From Mesorhizobium sp. Z1-4 (lineage in GTDB: Bacteria; Pseudomonadota; Alphaproteobacteria; Rhizobiales; Rhizobiaceae), in the NCBI RefSeq assembly GCF_004000235.1, contig NZ_RCIO01000005.1:1-64000 (forward strand): 64,000 nt of DNA, in the 5' to 3' direction. The notes below the pieces were generated by a model. The model saw only the letters and a program-made list of their open reading frames with translations. It did not search any database and was not told where the DNA came from. The position numbers and the translations under genes are program-made. This document shows, piece by piece, positions 45,313-55,013 of the stretch. Within the stretch, counting starts at the first letter, position 1, and every line of letters starts with the position of its first letter.

Positions 45313-46788
45313 CTACTGGCCGCCACTGGCAAGCCAGGAGAGCGTGCGCACATTGTCCGCACCCTCGTGATCGGCAAGCCGGGTCGGATATTCGCCGGAA
45401 AAACAGGCGTCGCAGAATTGCGGCGCCTCGTTGTTGCGGGCAGCCATGCCGACCGCGCGGTAGAGGCCGTCGAGCGACAGGAAGCCGAGCGAATCGACGC
45501 GAATGAACTCAGCCATCTCCTCGACAGACATGCGCGAGGCCAGCAGCTTCGCCTTTTCCGGCGTATCCACGCCGTAGAAGCAGGAGGCGCGTGTCGGCGG
45601 CGAGGCGATGCGCATGTGCACTTCCTTCGCGCCGGCGTCGCGCACCATCTGCACGATCTTCTGGCTGGTCGTTCCGCGCACGATCGAATCGTCGACCAGA
45701 ACCACGCGCTTGCCCTCGATCGAGCGCCGATTGGCGTTGTGTTTCAGCTTCACGCCCATATGCCGGATCGCGTCACCCGGCTGGATGAAGGTACGCCCGA
45801 CATAATGGTTGCGGATGATGCCGAGTTCGAAGGGAAGACCCGATTCCTGGCTGTAGCCGATCGCCGCCGGGGTGCCCGAGTCCGGCACCGGGACGACGAC
45901 ATCGGCGTCCACCGGCTTGTCACGCGCCAGCTGAGCGCCGATATCCTTGCGCACGGCGTAGACATTGCGGCCTTCGACCTGCGAATCCGGCCGGGCGAAA
46001 TAAACATATTCGAAGATGCAGAAGCGCTGTTCCGCCTTCTCGAACGGGTAATGGCTTTCGATCCCGGTTTTCGTCACCACGATCATTTCGCCGGGCTCGA
46101 CATCGCGCACGAAGCGGGCGCCGATAATGTCGAGCGCGCAGGTTTCGGAGGCGAGTATCCATGCACCGTCGAGATCGCCTAGCACCAGCGGCCGGATGCC
46201 GAGCGGATCGCGGCAGCCGATCATCTTTTTTGCTGACAGCGCCACCAGCGAGAAAGCACCCTCGAGCTGCCGCACCGCTTCGATGAAGCGCGCATTGGTG
46301 TCGCGTTCCTTGCTGGTCGCGATCAGGTGCAGGATCGTTTCGGTGTCCGACGTGGACGAGAATATGGCGCCGTCCTTCTGCAGGCGGCGTTGAACGGTGA
46401 GGGCGTTGGTGATGTTGCCGTTGTGGGCGACGGCGATGCCGCCGTCGGCAAGCTCGGCAAACAGCGGCTGCACATTGCGCAGCCCCGAACCGCCGGTCGT
46501 GGCGTAGCGGGTGTGGCCGATGGCGCGGTTGCCTGCCAGCCGGTCGATGACCGACTGCTTGGTGAACGTATCGCCGATCAGCCCGACATGGCGTTCGACA
46601 TGAAACTGGTTGCCGTCATAAGAAACGATGCCTGCCGCTTCCTGGCCGCGATGCTGCAGTGAATGCAGGCCAAGCGTGGTGATCGCCGCCGCATCCTGCC
46701 GGCCGAATATGCCGAACACGCCGCATTCGTCGTGGAAATGGTCGTCGGCCTCCGCCTTGGCGAAGTCATTCATGCGGTCGACACTCAT
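45313..46788 (-). CDS. purF: Amidophosphoribosyltransferase
   Basis: First committed step of purine synthesis: glutamine and PRPP give 5-phosphoribosylamine. The 491-residue form from ATG 46788 has a short propeptide whose removal exposes Cys22 (HDECGVFGIFG) as the glutaminase nucleophile, then the class II amidotransferase (HSLQHRGQEAAGI; GHTRYATTGG) and the phosphoribosyltransferase domain with the PRPP motif RVVLVDDSIVRGTT. An ATG at 46773 is the alternative start; the propeptide is not conserved enough to decide. It follows cvpA by 44 bp, a classical pairing. Confidence 0.95.
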   Translation of the reverse strand: MSVDRMNDFAKAEADDHFHDECGVFGIFGRQDAAAITTLGLHSLQHRGQEAAGIVSYDGNQFHVERHVGLIGDTFTKQSVIDRLAGNRAIGHTRYATTGGSGLRNVQPLFAELADGGIAVAHNGNITNALTVQRRLQKDGAIFSSTSDTETILHLIATSKERDTNARFIEAVRQLEGAFSLVALSAKKMIGCRDPLGIRPLVLGDLDGAWILASETCALDIIGARFVRDVEPGEMIVVTKTGIESHYPFEKAEQRFCIFEYVYFARPDSQVEGRNVYAVRKDIGAQLARDKPVDADVVVPVPDSGTPAAIGYSQESGLPFELGIIRNHYVGRTFIQPGDAIRHMGVKLKHNANRRSIEGKRVVLVDDSIVRGTTSQKIVQMVRDAGAKEVHMRIASPPTRASCFYGVDTPEKAKLLASRMSVEEMAEFIRVDSLGFLSLDGLYRAVGMAARNNEAPQFCDACFSGEYPTRLADHEGADNVRTLSWLASGGQ

Positions 46789-46832
46789 CGCCTGTTGCGC
46801 CTTGTATTGTTTCGCGCGCAACCATTCGCGCG

Positions 46833-47384
46833 CTATTGGTCCGCGCCGCTGCTCTGGTTCGGCGCGTCCGGGTTGATGTCTTTCAGCCGGTTGAGGATCG
46901 AATCCTCCGGATCGTCGGGCAGAATGCCCTGCAGCCAGGTCCCGATGCCTTCAAGCAGCGGGCGCGATTTCGCTTCCGTTACCCAGCCGGGCGGGTTGGA
47001 ACCCACCAGCCAGCCGAAGAAGAGCAGCGCCACGGCCAGCACCAGCAGACCGCGCGCAGCGCCGTAAAGGAAGCCCAGCGTGCGGTCGAGTGCACCGATT
47101 TTGGAATCGATGATGAAATCTGCGACCTTCATGGTGATCACCGTCACCACGATCAGCGCGATGAAGAAGATGATCGCAGCCGACACTGCAAGTGCGACCG
47201 TCGGATGGTCGATATAGGGCTGCACATAAGGCAGGATGGCCGGATAGAAGAAATAGGAGGCGGCAGCGGCCGCGACCCATGATGCGATCGACAGGACCTC
47301 GCGCGAGAAGCCGCGAACCATCGCCAGCATGGCCGAGACCAGCGTGAATGCAATGACGATACCGTCAAGCAGCGTGATTGGCAT
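46833..47384 (-). CDS. cvpA: CvpA-family membrane protein
   Basis: A 183-residue inner-membrane protein with about four helices: 5-22, 30-52, 62-88 and 104-126. The N-terminal LLDGIVIAFTLVSAMLAMVRGFSREVLSI is cited here as LDGIVIAF and MVRGFSREVLS, typical of CvpA, and SKIGALDRTLGFLYGAARG is the conserved cytoplasmic turn. E. coli CvpA was found in colicin V production and in envelope stress phenotypes. The C-terminus is a hydrophilic tail. Position directly before purF is conserved. Confidence 0.92.
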   Translation of the reverse strand: MPITLLDGIVIAFTLVSAMLAMVRGFSREVLSIASWVAAAAASYFFYPAILPYVQPYIDHPTVALAVSAAIIFFIALIVVTVITMKVADFIIDSKIGALDRTLGFLYGAARGLLVLAVALLFFGWLVGSNPPGWVTEAKSRPLLEGIGTWLQGILPDDPEDSILNRLKDINPDAPNQSSGADQ

Positions 47385-47421
47385 TAAAGCGCTACTCCTG
47401 TTGCTGAATCCCTGCGCGCCG

Positions 47422-48804
47422 CTACTTCGTGCCGGCGGCGATGCGCGCCACCAGTTCCGAAAGCGCCTCAGGCTGGAAGGAACCGGTTGCCAGTGAAGCT
47501 GGAAGCTCTTCCGAAAGGATGGGCATTACGGCTTTGCCAAACCCCAATTTCTCGGCCTCCTTAAGGCGTTGCGGCGCGTGAGCTACGGCCCGCACGGCGC
47601 CCGACAGGCTGATTTCGCCGAAATAGACGCAATCTGCTGGCAGGGCAAGACCGGTGAGCGAGGAAACGAGTGCGGCAGCGACCGCCAGATCGGCGGCGGG
47701 TTCGGCAATGCGATAACCCCCTGCGACATTGAGATAGACGTCGTGCTGCGAAAACTTCACGCCGCAATGGGCCTCCAGTACCGCGAGCACCATCGAGAGG
47801 CGGGCCGAATCCCAGCCGACGACCGCGCGGCGGGGCGTGCCGAGCGGCGAGGGGGCGACCAGCGCCTGGATTTCGGCCAGTACGGGGCGTGTACCTTCCA
47901 TTCCCGCGAAAACCGCAGCCCCCGGCGCTTTTTCCGACCTTTCGCCGAGGAAAAGCTCCGACGGATTGGGCACTTCCCGCAGGCCCTTGTCGCCCATCTC
48001 GAAGACGCCGATCTCGTCGGTCGGTCCGAAGCGGTTCTTCACCGTTCTCAGGATGCGGTAATGGTGATTTCCCTCGCCCTCGAAATAGAGCACGGCGTCC
48101 ACCATGTGCTCCACCACGCGCGGCCCGGCGATCTGGCCGTCCTTGGTCACATGACCGACCAGCACGACCGCACAGCCTGTGGATTTCGCAAAACGGATCA
48201 TCGCCTGGGCGGCGGCCCGAACCTGGGTGACCGTTCCGGGCGCCGACTCGGCGAGGTCTGTCCACAGCGTCTGGATGGAATCGAGGATCAGAAGATCGGG
48301 CCGCGGGCCGTCGGAAATCGTCGCAAGAATGTCCTCGACATTGGTTTCGGCGGCAAGTTCGACCGGCGAACTGGCGGCGCCCAGCCGCTGCGCCCTCAGC
48401 CTGATTTGCGCCACCGCTTCTTCGCCTGAGACGTAGATGATGCGGTTGCCCCTGTTGGCGAGTGCAGCCGCCGCCTGCGTCAGCAGCGTGGATTTGCCGA
48501 TGCCGGGGTCGCCGCCAACGAGCAGCGCCGAGCCGCGCACGAAGCCGCCGCCGGTCGCCCGGTCGAGTTCGCTGATGCCGGTCGCAATGCGCGGCGCGTC
48601 CTCGATCTCGCCTGAAAGTGTGGTCAGCGCCACGGCGCGGCCTTTGCGGGCCGATTTCTGGCTCTGCGGGCCGGAGCCGATGCCGCCGGCAGTACCTTCC
48701 TCCACCAGCGTGTTCCATGCCCCGCACGAATCGCACTTGCCGGCCCAGCGCGCATGCACCGTTCCGCAATTCTGGCAGATGAACTGGATTCGGGATTTGG
48801 CCAT
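47422..48804 (-). CDS. radA: DNA repair protein RadA
   Basis: RecA-like ATPase and branched-DNA helicase that extends recombination intermediates. The 460-residue protein has an N-terminal zinc finger (Cys10, Cys13, Cys24, Cys27), Walker A GGDPGIGKST (97-106), the RadA-specific KNRFG motif at 256-260, and a C-terminal Lon-protease-like domain. Its ATG overlaps the stop of alr (ATGA), so translation is coupled. Upstream in-frame sequence inside alr is not part of the gene. Confidence 0.95.
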   Translation of the reverse strand: MAKSRIQFICQNCGTVHARWAGKCDSCGAWNTLVEEGTAGGIGSGPQSQKSARKGRAVALTTLSGEIEDAPRIATGISELDRATGGGFVRGSALLVGGDPGIGKSTLLTQAAAALANRGNRIIYVSGEEAVAQIRLRAQRLGAASSPVELAAETNVEDILATISDGPRPDLLILDSIQTLWTDLAESAPGTVTQVRAAAQAMIRFAKSTGCAVVLVGHVTKDGQIAGPRVVEHMVDAVLYFEGEGNHHYRILRTVKNRFGPTDEIGVFEMGDKGLREVPNPSELFLGERSEKAPGAAVFAGMEGTRPVLAEIQALVAPSPLGTPRRAVVGWDSARLSMVLAVLEAHCGVKFSQHDVYLNVAGGYRIAEPAADLAVAAALVSSLTGLALPADCVYFGEISLSGAVRAVAHAPQRLKEAEKLGFGKAVMPILSEELPASLATGSFQPEALSELVARIAAGTK

Positions 48805-49961
48805 CAGCCGCCGCTTCCTCCAACATAAACCCGCTCGTAGCGGCGCCCCAGCCCGGTCAGGAGTTCGTAGCCGATCGTGCCGGCGGCTTCCGCAACCTCG
48901 TCCAGCGGAATGTTCGCCCCGAAAAGCTCGATCCGGTCGCCGGGCACGATGTTCTTTGTGCAATCCGTGATGTCGAATGCCGTCAGGTCCATGGAGACGC
49001 GCCCGACGACAGGCACGCGCTTGCCGGCGAGGAAGCCGCATGCGCCCTGTGCTGCCACCCCGCGCAGCGGCACGCCTGCGCCCGAAGCCGAGCGGTGATA
49101 GCCGTCTGCGTAGCCGGTGGCGGCGATGGCCACCACGGTGTCGCGTTCGAGCTTCGCGGCGGCGCCATACCCGACGACACCGCCCGCCGGCACACGCCGA
49201 ACCTGCAGAATGTGTGCCTCCGCCGTTACGACCGGCAGCATCGGGTTATCGCCCGCATTCACCGCGCGCCCGCCATAGAGCGCAATGCCGGCACGGGTGA
49301 GGGTGCAGCGAAAATCGCCGCCGATCATGATGCCTGCGGAGTTTGCCAGGCTTGAATCGATCCCTTCGAAAAGGGCCTCAACACGCTGAAAAGACTCAAT
49401 CTGTTGCCGGTTCAGCGGGTGCCCGGGATCGTCGGCGCAGGCAAGGTGGCTCATGACGAGCGTCAGCGGTATCGCCGCATCGCCTGTATTCTCGGCCGCA
49501 AAGGCCGCGGCTTCGCTTTCGCTCACGCCGAGCCGGTTCATGCCGGTGTCGACATGAAGCGCAGCCGGCCCGCCTGCCGCCCGCCGCCAGAGCGTTATGT
49601 CCTCGGCAGTGTTGAGAACCGGGATCAGCCCGGCCCCCGCGATGATGCCCGCGGCTTTTTCGTTCATCGGCCCCGAAAGAACGAATACACGGGCGCCGGG
49701 AGCCGCTGTCCGGACCGCCAGGCCTTCGGCTGGATAAGCAACGAAGAAGGTGCGGCAGCCGGCGCTCCAGAGTGCCGGCACCGCATGGGCGATACCCAGG
49801 CCATAGGCGTCGGCTTTCACGACCGCGGCCGTTTCAGCCGGGGCGGAACGGGCGGCAAGGGCGCGGTAGTTCGCCGCCAGGGCGCCAAGGTCGATCGTCA
49901 GGCGGGCGCCCGCGATGCTGCCATGCACCGCCGGACCGGCGGCTGCCAGGTCTGTCTGCAC
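48804..49961 (-). CDS. alr: Alanine racemase
   Basis: PLP enzyme supplying D-alanine for peptidoglycan. In 385 residues the PLP Lys49 lies in AVVKADAYGLG, and the second catalytic base region is GYGAAAKLE; the C-terminal domain has VPVVGRVSMDLTAFD and YELLTGLGRRYER. The N-terminus has a short variable extension and starts with GTG, 4 bp after the dnaB stop. The stop overlaps radA. No signal peptide, so this is the cytoplasmic biosynthetic type. Confidence 0.94.
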   Translation of the reverse strand: MQTDLAAAGPAVHGSIAGARLTIDLGALAANYRALAARSAPAETAAVVKADAYGLGIAHAVPALWSAGCRTFFVAYPAEGLAVRTAAPGARVFVLSGPMNEKAAGIIAGAGLIPVLNTAEDITLWRRAAGGPAALHVDTGMNRLGVSESEAAAFAAENTGDAAIPLTLVMSHLACADDPGHPLNRQQIESFQRVEALFEGIDSSLANSAGIMIGGDFRCTLTRAGIALYGGRAVNAGDNPMLPVVTAEAHILQVRRVPAGGVVGYGAAAKLERDTVVAIAATGYADGYHRSASGAGVPLRGVAAQGACGFLAGKRVPVVGRVSMDLTAFDITDCTKNIVPGDRIELFGANIPLDEVAEAAGTIGYELLTGLGRRYERVYVGGSGG

Positions 49962-49965
49962 GTCG

Positions 49966-51456
49966 CTACTCGAAACGTTCTGGCATATGCGAATCTTCCG
50001 CCAGATCGAAGAAGCGTGTGTATTCGCCCTGGAAGCCCACAGAGACCGTTCCCGTGGGTCCGTGGCGCTGCTTGGCCACGATCACTTCGGCCTTGCCACG
50101 CGCCTCGTTCATTTCGGTTTCCCACTTGATGTACTCTTCCGAACCCGGCTTCGGTTCGCGGTTCTTGAGGTAGTATTCCTCGCGATAGACGAACATCACC
50201 ACGTCGGCGTCCTGCTCGATCGAGCCGGATTCACGAAGGTCGGACAGCTGCGGCCGCTTGTCGTCGCGGCTTTCCACCTGACGCGACAGCTGCGACAGCG
50301 CGATGATCGGCACGCTGAGTTCCTTGGCCAGCGCCTTGAGGCCGGTGGTGATCTCGGTGATCTCCTGCACGCGGTTCTGCGAAGCGCGTGCGCTGGTGCC
50401 GGTCATCAACTGCACATAGTCGATGATCAGCACGTCGAGCCCGCGCTGCCGTTTCAGCCGTCTGGCGCGCGCCGCCAGCTGTGCGATCGAGATGCCGCCG
50501 GTCTGGTCGATAAACAGCGGAATGCGCTGCATCGTCTGCGCGCAGGCGACCAGCTTCTCGAAGTCCGGTTCGGTGATCTCGCCGCGCCTGATCTTGGAGG
50601 AGGGGATTTCCGTCTGCTCCGAGATGATACGGGTAGCCAGCTGCTCCGACGACATTTCGAGCGAGAAGAAGCCGACCACGCCGCCATTGGTCGCGGCGTA
50701 GGAGCCGTCGGCCTGCTGCGCCGGCTCATAAGCCGCGGCAACGTTGAAGGCGATGTTGGTGGCCAGCGATGTCTTGCCCATGCCCGGACGCCCGGCAAGG
50801 ATGATCAGGTCGGAGGACTGCAGGCCGCCCATGCGGCGGTCGAGGTCGCGAAAACCGGTTGCGGTGCCCGACAGATGCCCATCGCGCATATAGGCGGCGT
50901 TCGCCATGTCGATCGCGGTCTTCACGGCATCGGTGAAGCTTTCGAAGCCGCCGTCGTAACGTCCCGTCTCGGCCAGCTCGAACAGCCGCCGTTCCGCGTC
51001 TTCGATCTGCTCCTGCGGCGGCATGTCGACCGGGGCGTCATAGGCGATGTTGACCATGTCCTCGCCCACGGTGATGAGGGCGCGGCGGGTGGCCAGGTCA
51101 TAAATCGCGCGGCCATAATCGGCGGCGTTGATCACGGTGACCGCGTTGGCTGCAAGCCGCGCCAGATACTGCGACACGGTCATCTCGCCGATCTTCTCGT
51201 CCGCCGGCAGGAAGGTCTTCAGCGTCACCGGGTTGGCGATCTTGCCCATGCGGATGAGTTCGCCTGCGACCTCGAAGATCTTGCGGTGGATCGGCTCGTG
51301 AAAATGCGACGCTTTCAGAAAGTCCGAGACGCGGTAGAACGCATCATTGTTGACCAGAATGGCGCCCAGTAGCGCCTGTTCGGCCTCCACATTGTTCGGT
51401 GCCTCGCGGTAAAGCGGCGTTTCCGCCGCGCCGAGTTTACGGACTGCGTCTGCCAT
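49966..51456 (-). CDS. dnaB: Replicative DNA helicase DnaB
   Basis: Hexameric 5'-3' helicase that drives the replication fork. It has 496 residues: N-terminal helical domain (PNNVEAEQALLGAILVNN), linker, and C-terminal RecA-like domain with Walker A GRPGMGKTS (222-230), IDYVQLM for Walker B, and SQLSRQVESRDDKRPQLSDL, arginine-finger region. No intein is present. It leads the dnaB-alr-radA-cvpA-purF run. The 251-bp region upstream holds no recognised gene. Confidence 0.96.
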   Translation of the reverse strand: MADAVRKLGAAETPLYREAPNNVEAEQALLGAILVNNDAFYRVSDFLKASHFHEPIHRKIFEVAGELIRMGKIANPVTLKTFLPADEKIGEMTVSQYLARLAANAVTVINAADYGRAIYDLATRRALITVGEDMVNIAYDAPVDMPPQEQIEDAERRLFELAETGRYDGGFESFTDAVKTAIDMANAAYMRDGHLSGTATGFRDLDRRMGGLQSSDLIILAGRPGMGKTSLATNIAFNVAAAYEPAQQADGSYAATNGGVVGFFSLEMSSEQLATRIISEQTEIPSSKIRRGEITEPDFEKLVACAQTMQRIPLFIDQTGGISIAQLAARARRLKRQRGLDVLIIDYVQLMTGTSARASQNRVQEITEITTGLKALAKELSVPIIALSQLSRQVESRDDKRPQLSDLRESGSIEQDADVVMFVYREEYYLKNREPKPGSEEYIKWETEMNEARGKAEVIVAKQRHGPTGTVSVGFQGEYTRFFDLAEDSHMPERFE

Positions 51457-51707
51457 TCAAATGTCCAGTTTGTTGTCCGGCCGTAGTGAGGAACGTGTAC
51501 CGGCCTTGCCCGACAGCCGTGTTAACCCGCCATTAACTGCGGCGAACAGGACCGCCGGGAAACATTCATCGTTTCGCCCCGCGATTCACAGCTCTCCACA
51601 GTTGCCTCGGCCAATGCCGCGACCCCGGGTTGACCCGAATCGCTGCTTCAGCATAGCGCGCCCGGAGCGGGAACAGAACGCGAATTCGAACCTTCTCGGG
51701 CCGCCCG

Positions 51708-53498
51708 CTAGCGGCCTGTGCCGGCCTGCTGCCAGTCGGCAACCAGCTGTGGTTCGAGCCGGAAGATGATGTCGCCTTCCTCGTCCGGGATCACGATCGT
51801 ATCGCTTTGCGGGGTCACCTTGGGCAGTCCCTGCTTGAAAGTGTAGCGAACGATGTCCTCGCGCAGAAATGCACCGATCTGCTGGCCGGTGATGGTGGTT
51901 CCGTCACCCAGTTTCACGGCGCCTGCAAGCACATCGATGAGCCGCTGGGTGAAACGGCTTTCGGCCGGCACTTCCTCGTTCTCCGACCCGGCCGTGATGA
52001 CACGCCGTACCGGGTTTGTGTGCAGATGCACCGACCACCCGTCCTTCTTCTCTTCGCCGCTGCGCGATTCGATCATCTTGATCGCGGCGCCGGAAAAGCA
52101 GCTGTCGAACAGCCAGAGCACATGCTTGGCTTCCATGATCTCTGACCATTCCTCGATGCGCCGCAGATTGAGCGCCGTGTTCACGAACGGGCCGAGCGGC
52201 GACGTTGAGGGCGCGTCGCGCGGCACGAACCAGGCGACCTTGTTGCCGTAGCGTTCCGTGGTCACGCCGTGTCCGGCCATGTAGATGAAAAGCCGTGCAT
52301 TGGGCTTGACGCCGTTCCTGTTCACGAACGATTCCAGTGCCTCCTCGAGCTCGGCGCTGTCGGGATCGAGAACCTGCTCCACTTCGAAGCCGTGGACGGT
52401 TTCCAGCACCTCGGCCAGCCGCTCGATTTCCCCTTTCACGGAAGGCAGGTCGCGCCAGGCCTGCCTGCCGTCGCCGATCTGGTCATAATCGCTCTGTCCG
52501 ATGAGCAGGGCATAGCTGCCATCTTCATAGGTCGGTACGAGGCGGCCCGAATCCGCGCGATAGAGCGCTGTTGCGGCGCGCGACTTCGGGTCCGTTTCGG
52601 GTTCGTCCTGCGGCGGCCCGGGGTTGATGACGAACCGCACGCTCATGGCGTCGTGCATCTCCGGCACCTGCCTTCCGGCGGTCAGGTCGATCACCTCGTT
52701 GCGCAGCGCGCGAAACATCTCCGAATGGTCGAGCCCCGGTGTCGCCACGGCTTTCGATACCGCTTGTGCAAAGGGGCTGTATTGTGCGCCGGGGTTCGCG
52801 CCGTCGAGCGCCTGCTGTCCCGTCGAGGCCGAGTAGATGATCAGGCTGTTGAGCTCCGGTGTCTTGACCGGCGCCAGTGCGGCAAGTTGCAGGCTGCCGC
52901 GTGAATCCGACGCGACGAAGGGGTCGTCGCGGCTGGAATCGTAGAAGAAAAGGTTGATGCCGGCCGTGTTGGCTTCCACCAGGTCTTCCTGGTTCGGTTC
53001 GACCGCGATGCCTTCGCCGGTCAGCTTGCTGCGCTCGGGCGTGTTTTCGAAGTCGACGCCGATCATGAAGCTCTTGCCATCTATCTGCGCGCCCTGGCCG
53101 GCATAATAGACAAGCGAGACGGCACGGCCCGCACGCTCCAGCTTTGCCCGGTGGCCGGCGATTGCTTCGCCGATCTCCTCGGTGGTCAGGTCGAGCAGGA
53201 TCTGCGTTTCGTAGCCGAGGTCGAAGAGCGTCTGCGCGATCAGGCGCGTGTCGTTCTTGGTGTTCGAGACCGGGTTGAGATTGCGGTAATCCCCGATGCC
53301 GATCAGCAAAGCGTATTTGCGCTGCGGAACGGCATAAGGCTCTGTTTGCGCTTCGCCGGCAGGCTGCGCGGCTTTGTCGTCGTGAACCTCGGTGCCGGCG
53401 GCAGCGTCCGCCGGAGCTGCCTCAATGACGAGAGTGGCCTGTGCAGCGCCAAGCCAGAGCCCGGTCCAGAAAAACACCCAGAATGCGATCCGCGCCAT
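51708..53498 (-). CDS. Secreted tandem caspase-fold protein: pseudo-caspase plus active caspase (C14)
   Basis: A 596-residue exported protein (signal peptide about 1-22). Two caspase-like domains lie in tandem. Domain 1 (about 60-292) begins KYALLIGIGDYRNL, but its His is Gln135 (VYYAGQG) and its Cys position reads Ser189 (FYDSSRDDPF), so it should be inactive. Domain 2 (about 327-560) begins SYALLIGQSDYDQ and keeps His410 (YMAGHG) and Cys467 (LFDSCFSG). Bacterial C14 proteins cleave after basic residues in some cases; the target here is unknown. An inactive copy regulating or scaffolding an active one is inference. It lies between dnaB and cfa, same strand. Confidence 0.87.
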   Translation of the reverse strand: MARIAFWVFFWTGLWLGAAQATLVIEAAPADAAAGTEVHDDKAAQPAGEAQTEPYAVPQRKYALLIGIGDYRNLNPVSNTKNDTRLIAQTLFDLGYETQILLDLTTEEIGEAIAGHRAKLERAGRAVSLVYYAGQGAQIDGKSFMIGVDFENTPERSKLTGEGIAVEPNQEDLVEANTAGINLFFYDSSRDDPFVASDSRGSLQLAALAPVKTPELNSLIIYSASTGQQALDGANPGAQYSPFAQAVSKAVATPGLDHSEMFRALRNEVIDLTAGRQVPEMHDAMSVRFVINPGPPQDEPETDPKSRAATALYRADSGRLVPTYEDGSYALLIGQSDYDQIGDGRQAWRDLPSVKGEIERLAEVLETVHGFEVEQVLDPDSAELEEALESFVNRNGVKPNARLFIYMAGHGVTTERYGNKVAWFVPRDAPSTSPLGPFVNTALNLRRIEEWSEIMEAKHVLWLFDSCFSGAAIKMIESRSGEEKKDGWSVHLHTNPVRRVITAGSENEEVPAESRFTQRLIDVLAGAVKLGDGTTITGQQIGAFLREDIVRYTFKQGLPKVTPQSDTIVIPDEEGDIIFRLEPQLVADWQQAGTGR

Positions 53499-53565
53499 CT
53501 GCAGTCTCCGCCCGGCAGCACTCTAGCGCCGCCTTGGGGGCAAAGTTAAGGCCGCTTGTCGGCGC

Positions 53566-54852
53566 TCAAAGGCGTCCTGTGGCTGCCTTCCTGCGCCCCT
53601 GTCTTTTCACCGGCTCGCGCGGCGGGCCTTTCGCGGCCGTGCGGCGCAGTGCGGCTCCGGCCCGTACCATATAGTCGCGTGTGATCGGCAGGGTGTCGTT
53701 GCGCCTGGTCAGCTGTAACTGGAACACCACGAGGTCGTGCCACCGGAACGATGCCTCGGACGCCGCGAGATAAAACTCCCACATGCGCGCGAAACGCTCG
53801 TCGTAGATTTCGACGGCGCGGCTGCGGTTGGCCAGAAAGCGCTCGCGCCAGTGTTTCAGCGTTTCTGCATAGTGCAGCCGCAGCACCTCCACATCCGTCA
53901 CCACAAGCCCGGCATTTTCGATCGCCGGCAGCATTTCCGACATCGCCGGAATGTAACCGCCCGGAAATATGTGCTTGCGGATGAAGGCGCTTGTTGCCGA
54001 CGGCGGGCCGCTGCGGCCGATCGTGTGCAGAAGCATCGTTCCATTCGGCTTCAGCAGCGTGGCGGTGCGCTCGAAGAAGGTGCGGTAGTGATTGACGCCG
54101 ACATGCTCGAACATGCCGACCGAGACGATCCGGTCGAAGCGCTCCGACAGCCTGCGGTAATCGCGCAGTTCGAAATGAACCTGGTTCTCCAAGCCTTCCT
54201 GGCGCGCCCGCTCCGTCGCTGCCGCGTGCTGCTCGGTCGACAGGGTGACGCCCAGCACCTCGGCATCGAACCGCCGCCCGAGATAGAGGCCCAGCCCGCC
54301 CCATCCCGATCCGATGTCGAGCAGCGAAAGACCGGGCTTCATGTCGAGTTTGGCTGCGATATGGCGCTTCTTGGCCTCCTGCGCCTCCTCCAGCGTCATG
54401 CCGGGCTGCTCGAAATAGGCACAGGAATACTGCATGTCGGCATCCAGGAAGAGCCGGTACATCTCGCCCGAAAGATCATAGTGCCGGTGCACGTTTTCGC
54501 GCGCCCGCGCCAGCGTATTGAACTGCTGGAAGCGGCGAAGCATCACCCGCCAGCCTTCGATCATGCGCGTAAAGAGAGGGTTCGAGCCCTTGCGGCCGGT
54601 GTTCTCGAGCGCAATCCGCAGGAAGCCGAGAATGTCGCCCTCCAGCACCTCGAACGTGCCGTCCATGAAAGCTTCGGGCATCGCCAGCATCGGGTCGAGC
54701 GCGATGGCGCGTGCCGCTGCCGGTGTGCGAATGGCGATGTGAATATGTTCGCCCGTGCCGTCGCCGAAGCGTGTGACGGTTCCATCCGGTTCGGTGAGTG
54801 TCAACGAGCCGGTTCTGAAAATGCGACTTGCGATCGTAGTCAGCAGCGACAT
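53566..54852 (-). CDS. cfa: Cyclopropane-fatty-acyl-phospholipid synthase
   Basis: Uses S-adenosylmethionine to add a methylene bridge across the double bond of membrane lipid acyl chains. The 428-residue protein has the N-terminal lipid-binding domain (HIAIRTPAAARAI; AFMDGTFEVLEGD) and a SAM-dependent methyltransferase domain (NVHRHYDLSGEMYRLFLD; LDIGSGWGGLGLYL; VGMFEHVG). The C-terminus ends with a basic tail (PVKRQGRRKAATGRL). ATG 54852 is preferred over an upstream ATG at 54894. Rhizobia usually carry more than one such enzyme. Confidence 0.92.
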   Translation of the reverse strand: MSLLTTIASRIFRTGSLTLTEPDGTVTRFGDGTGEHIHIAIRTPAAARAIALDPMLAMPEAFMDGTFEVLEGDILGFLRIALENTGRKGSNPLFTRMIEGWRVMLRRFQQFNTLARARENVHRHYDLSGEMYRLFLDADMQYSCAYFEQPGMTLEEAQEAKKRHIAAKLDMKPGLSLLDIGSGWGGLGLYLGRRFDAEVLGVTLSTEQHAAATERARQEGLENQVHFELRDYRRLSERFDRIVSVGMFEHVGVNHYRTFFERTATLLKPNGTMLLHTIGRSGPPSATSAFIRKHIFPGGYIPAMSEMLPAIENAGLVVTDVEVLRLHYAETLKHWRERFLANRSRAVEIYDERFARMWEFYLAASEASFRWHDLVVFQLQLTRRNDTLPITRDYMVRAGAALRRTAAKGPPREPVKRQGRRKAATGRL

Positions 54853-54957
54853 GGCGACAACACCCGCTTGCATCACACGTTTGCAGGCCGGCATTATGAC
54901 TCAAGTTGCCGTTTTCGTGAAGCTTTTCGGTGCCGGTGGCCTAATGGCTGCTGACAG

Positions 54958-54984
54958 AAAAAAGGCCCGGACGATGCCGGGCCT
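54958..54984 (-). terminator. Rho-independent terminator after rplI
   Basis: On the minus strand an 8-bp stem (AGGCCCGG, plus 54963-54970 with 54977-54984) with a 6-nt loop is followed by six U residues (A-run at plus 54958-54963). It lies 30 bp past the rplI stop and ends the rpsF-rpsR-rplI transcript before cfa. Confidence 0.92.
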
Positions 54985-55013
54985 CTTCGAAATGTCTCAG
55001 GCGTGGTCGCCGC

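Noticed and set aside
44995-46182. 395-codon plus-strand frame opposite purF
   Set aside because: Shadow of purF and gdx; Arg/His/Ala-rich without motifs.
51699-51716. Hairpin GGCCGC/GCGGCC at the stop of the caspase-fold gene, as a terminator
   Set aside because: No U-run on either strand; the arms overlap coding sequence and may be chance in GC-rich DNA.
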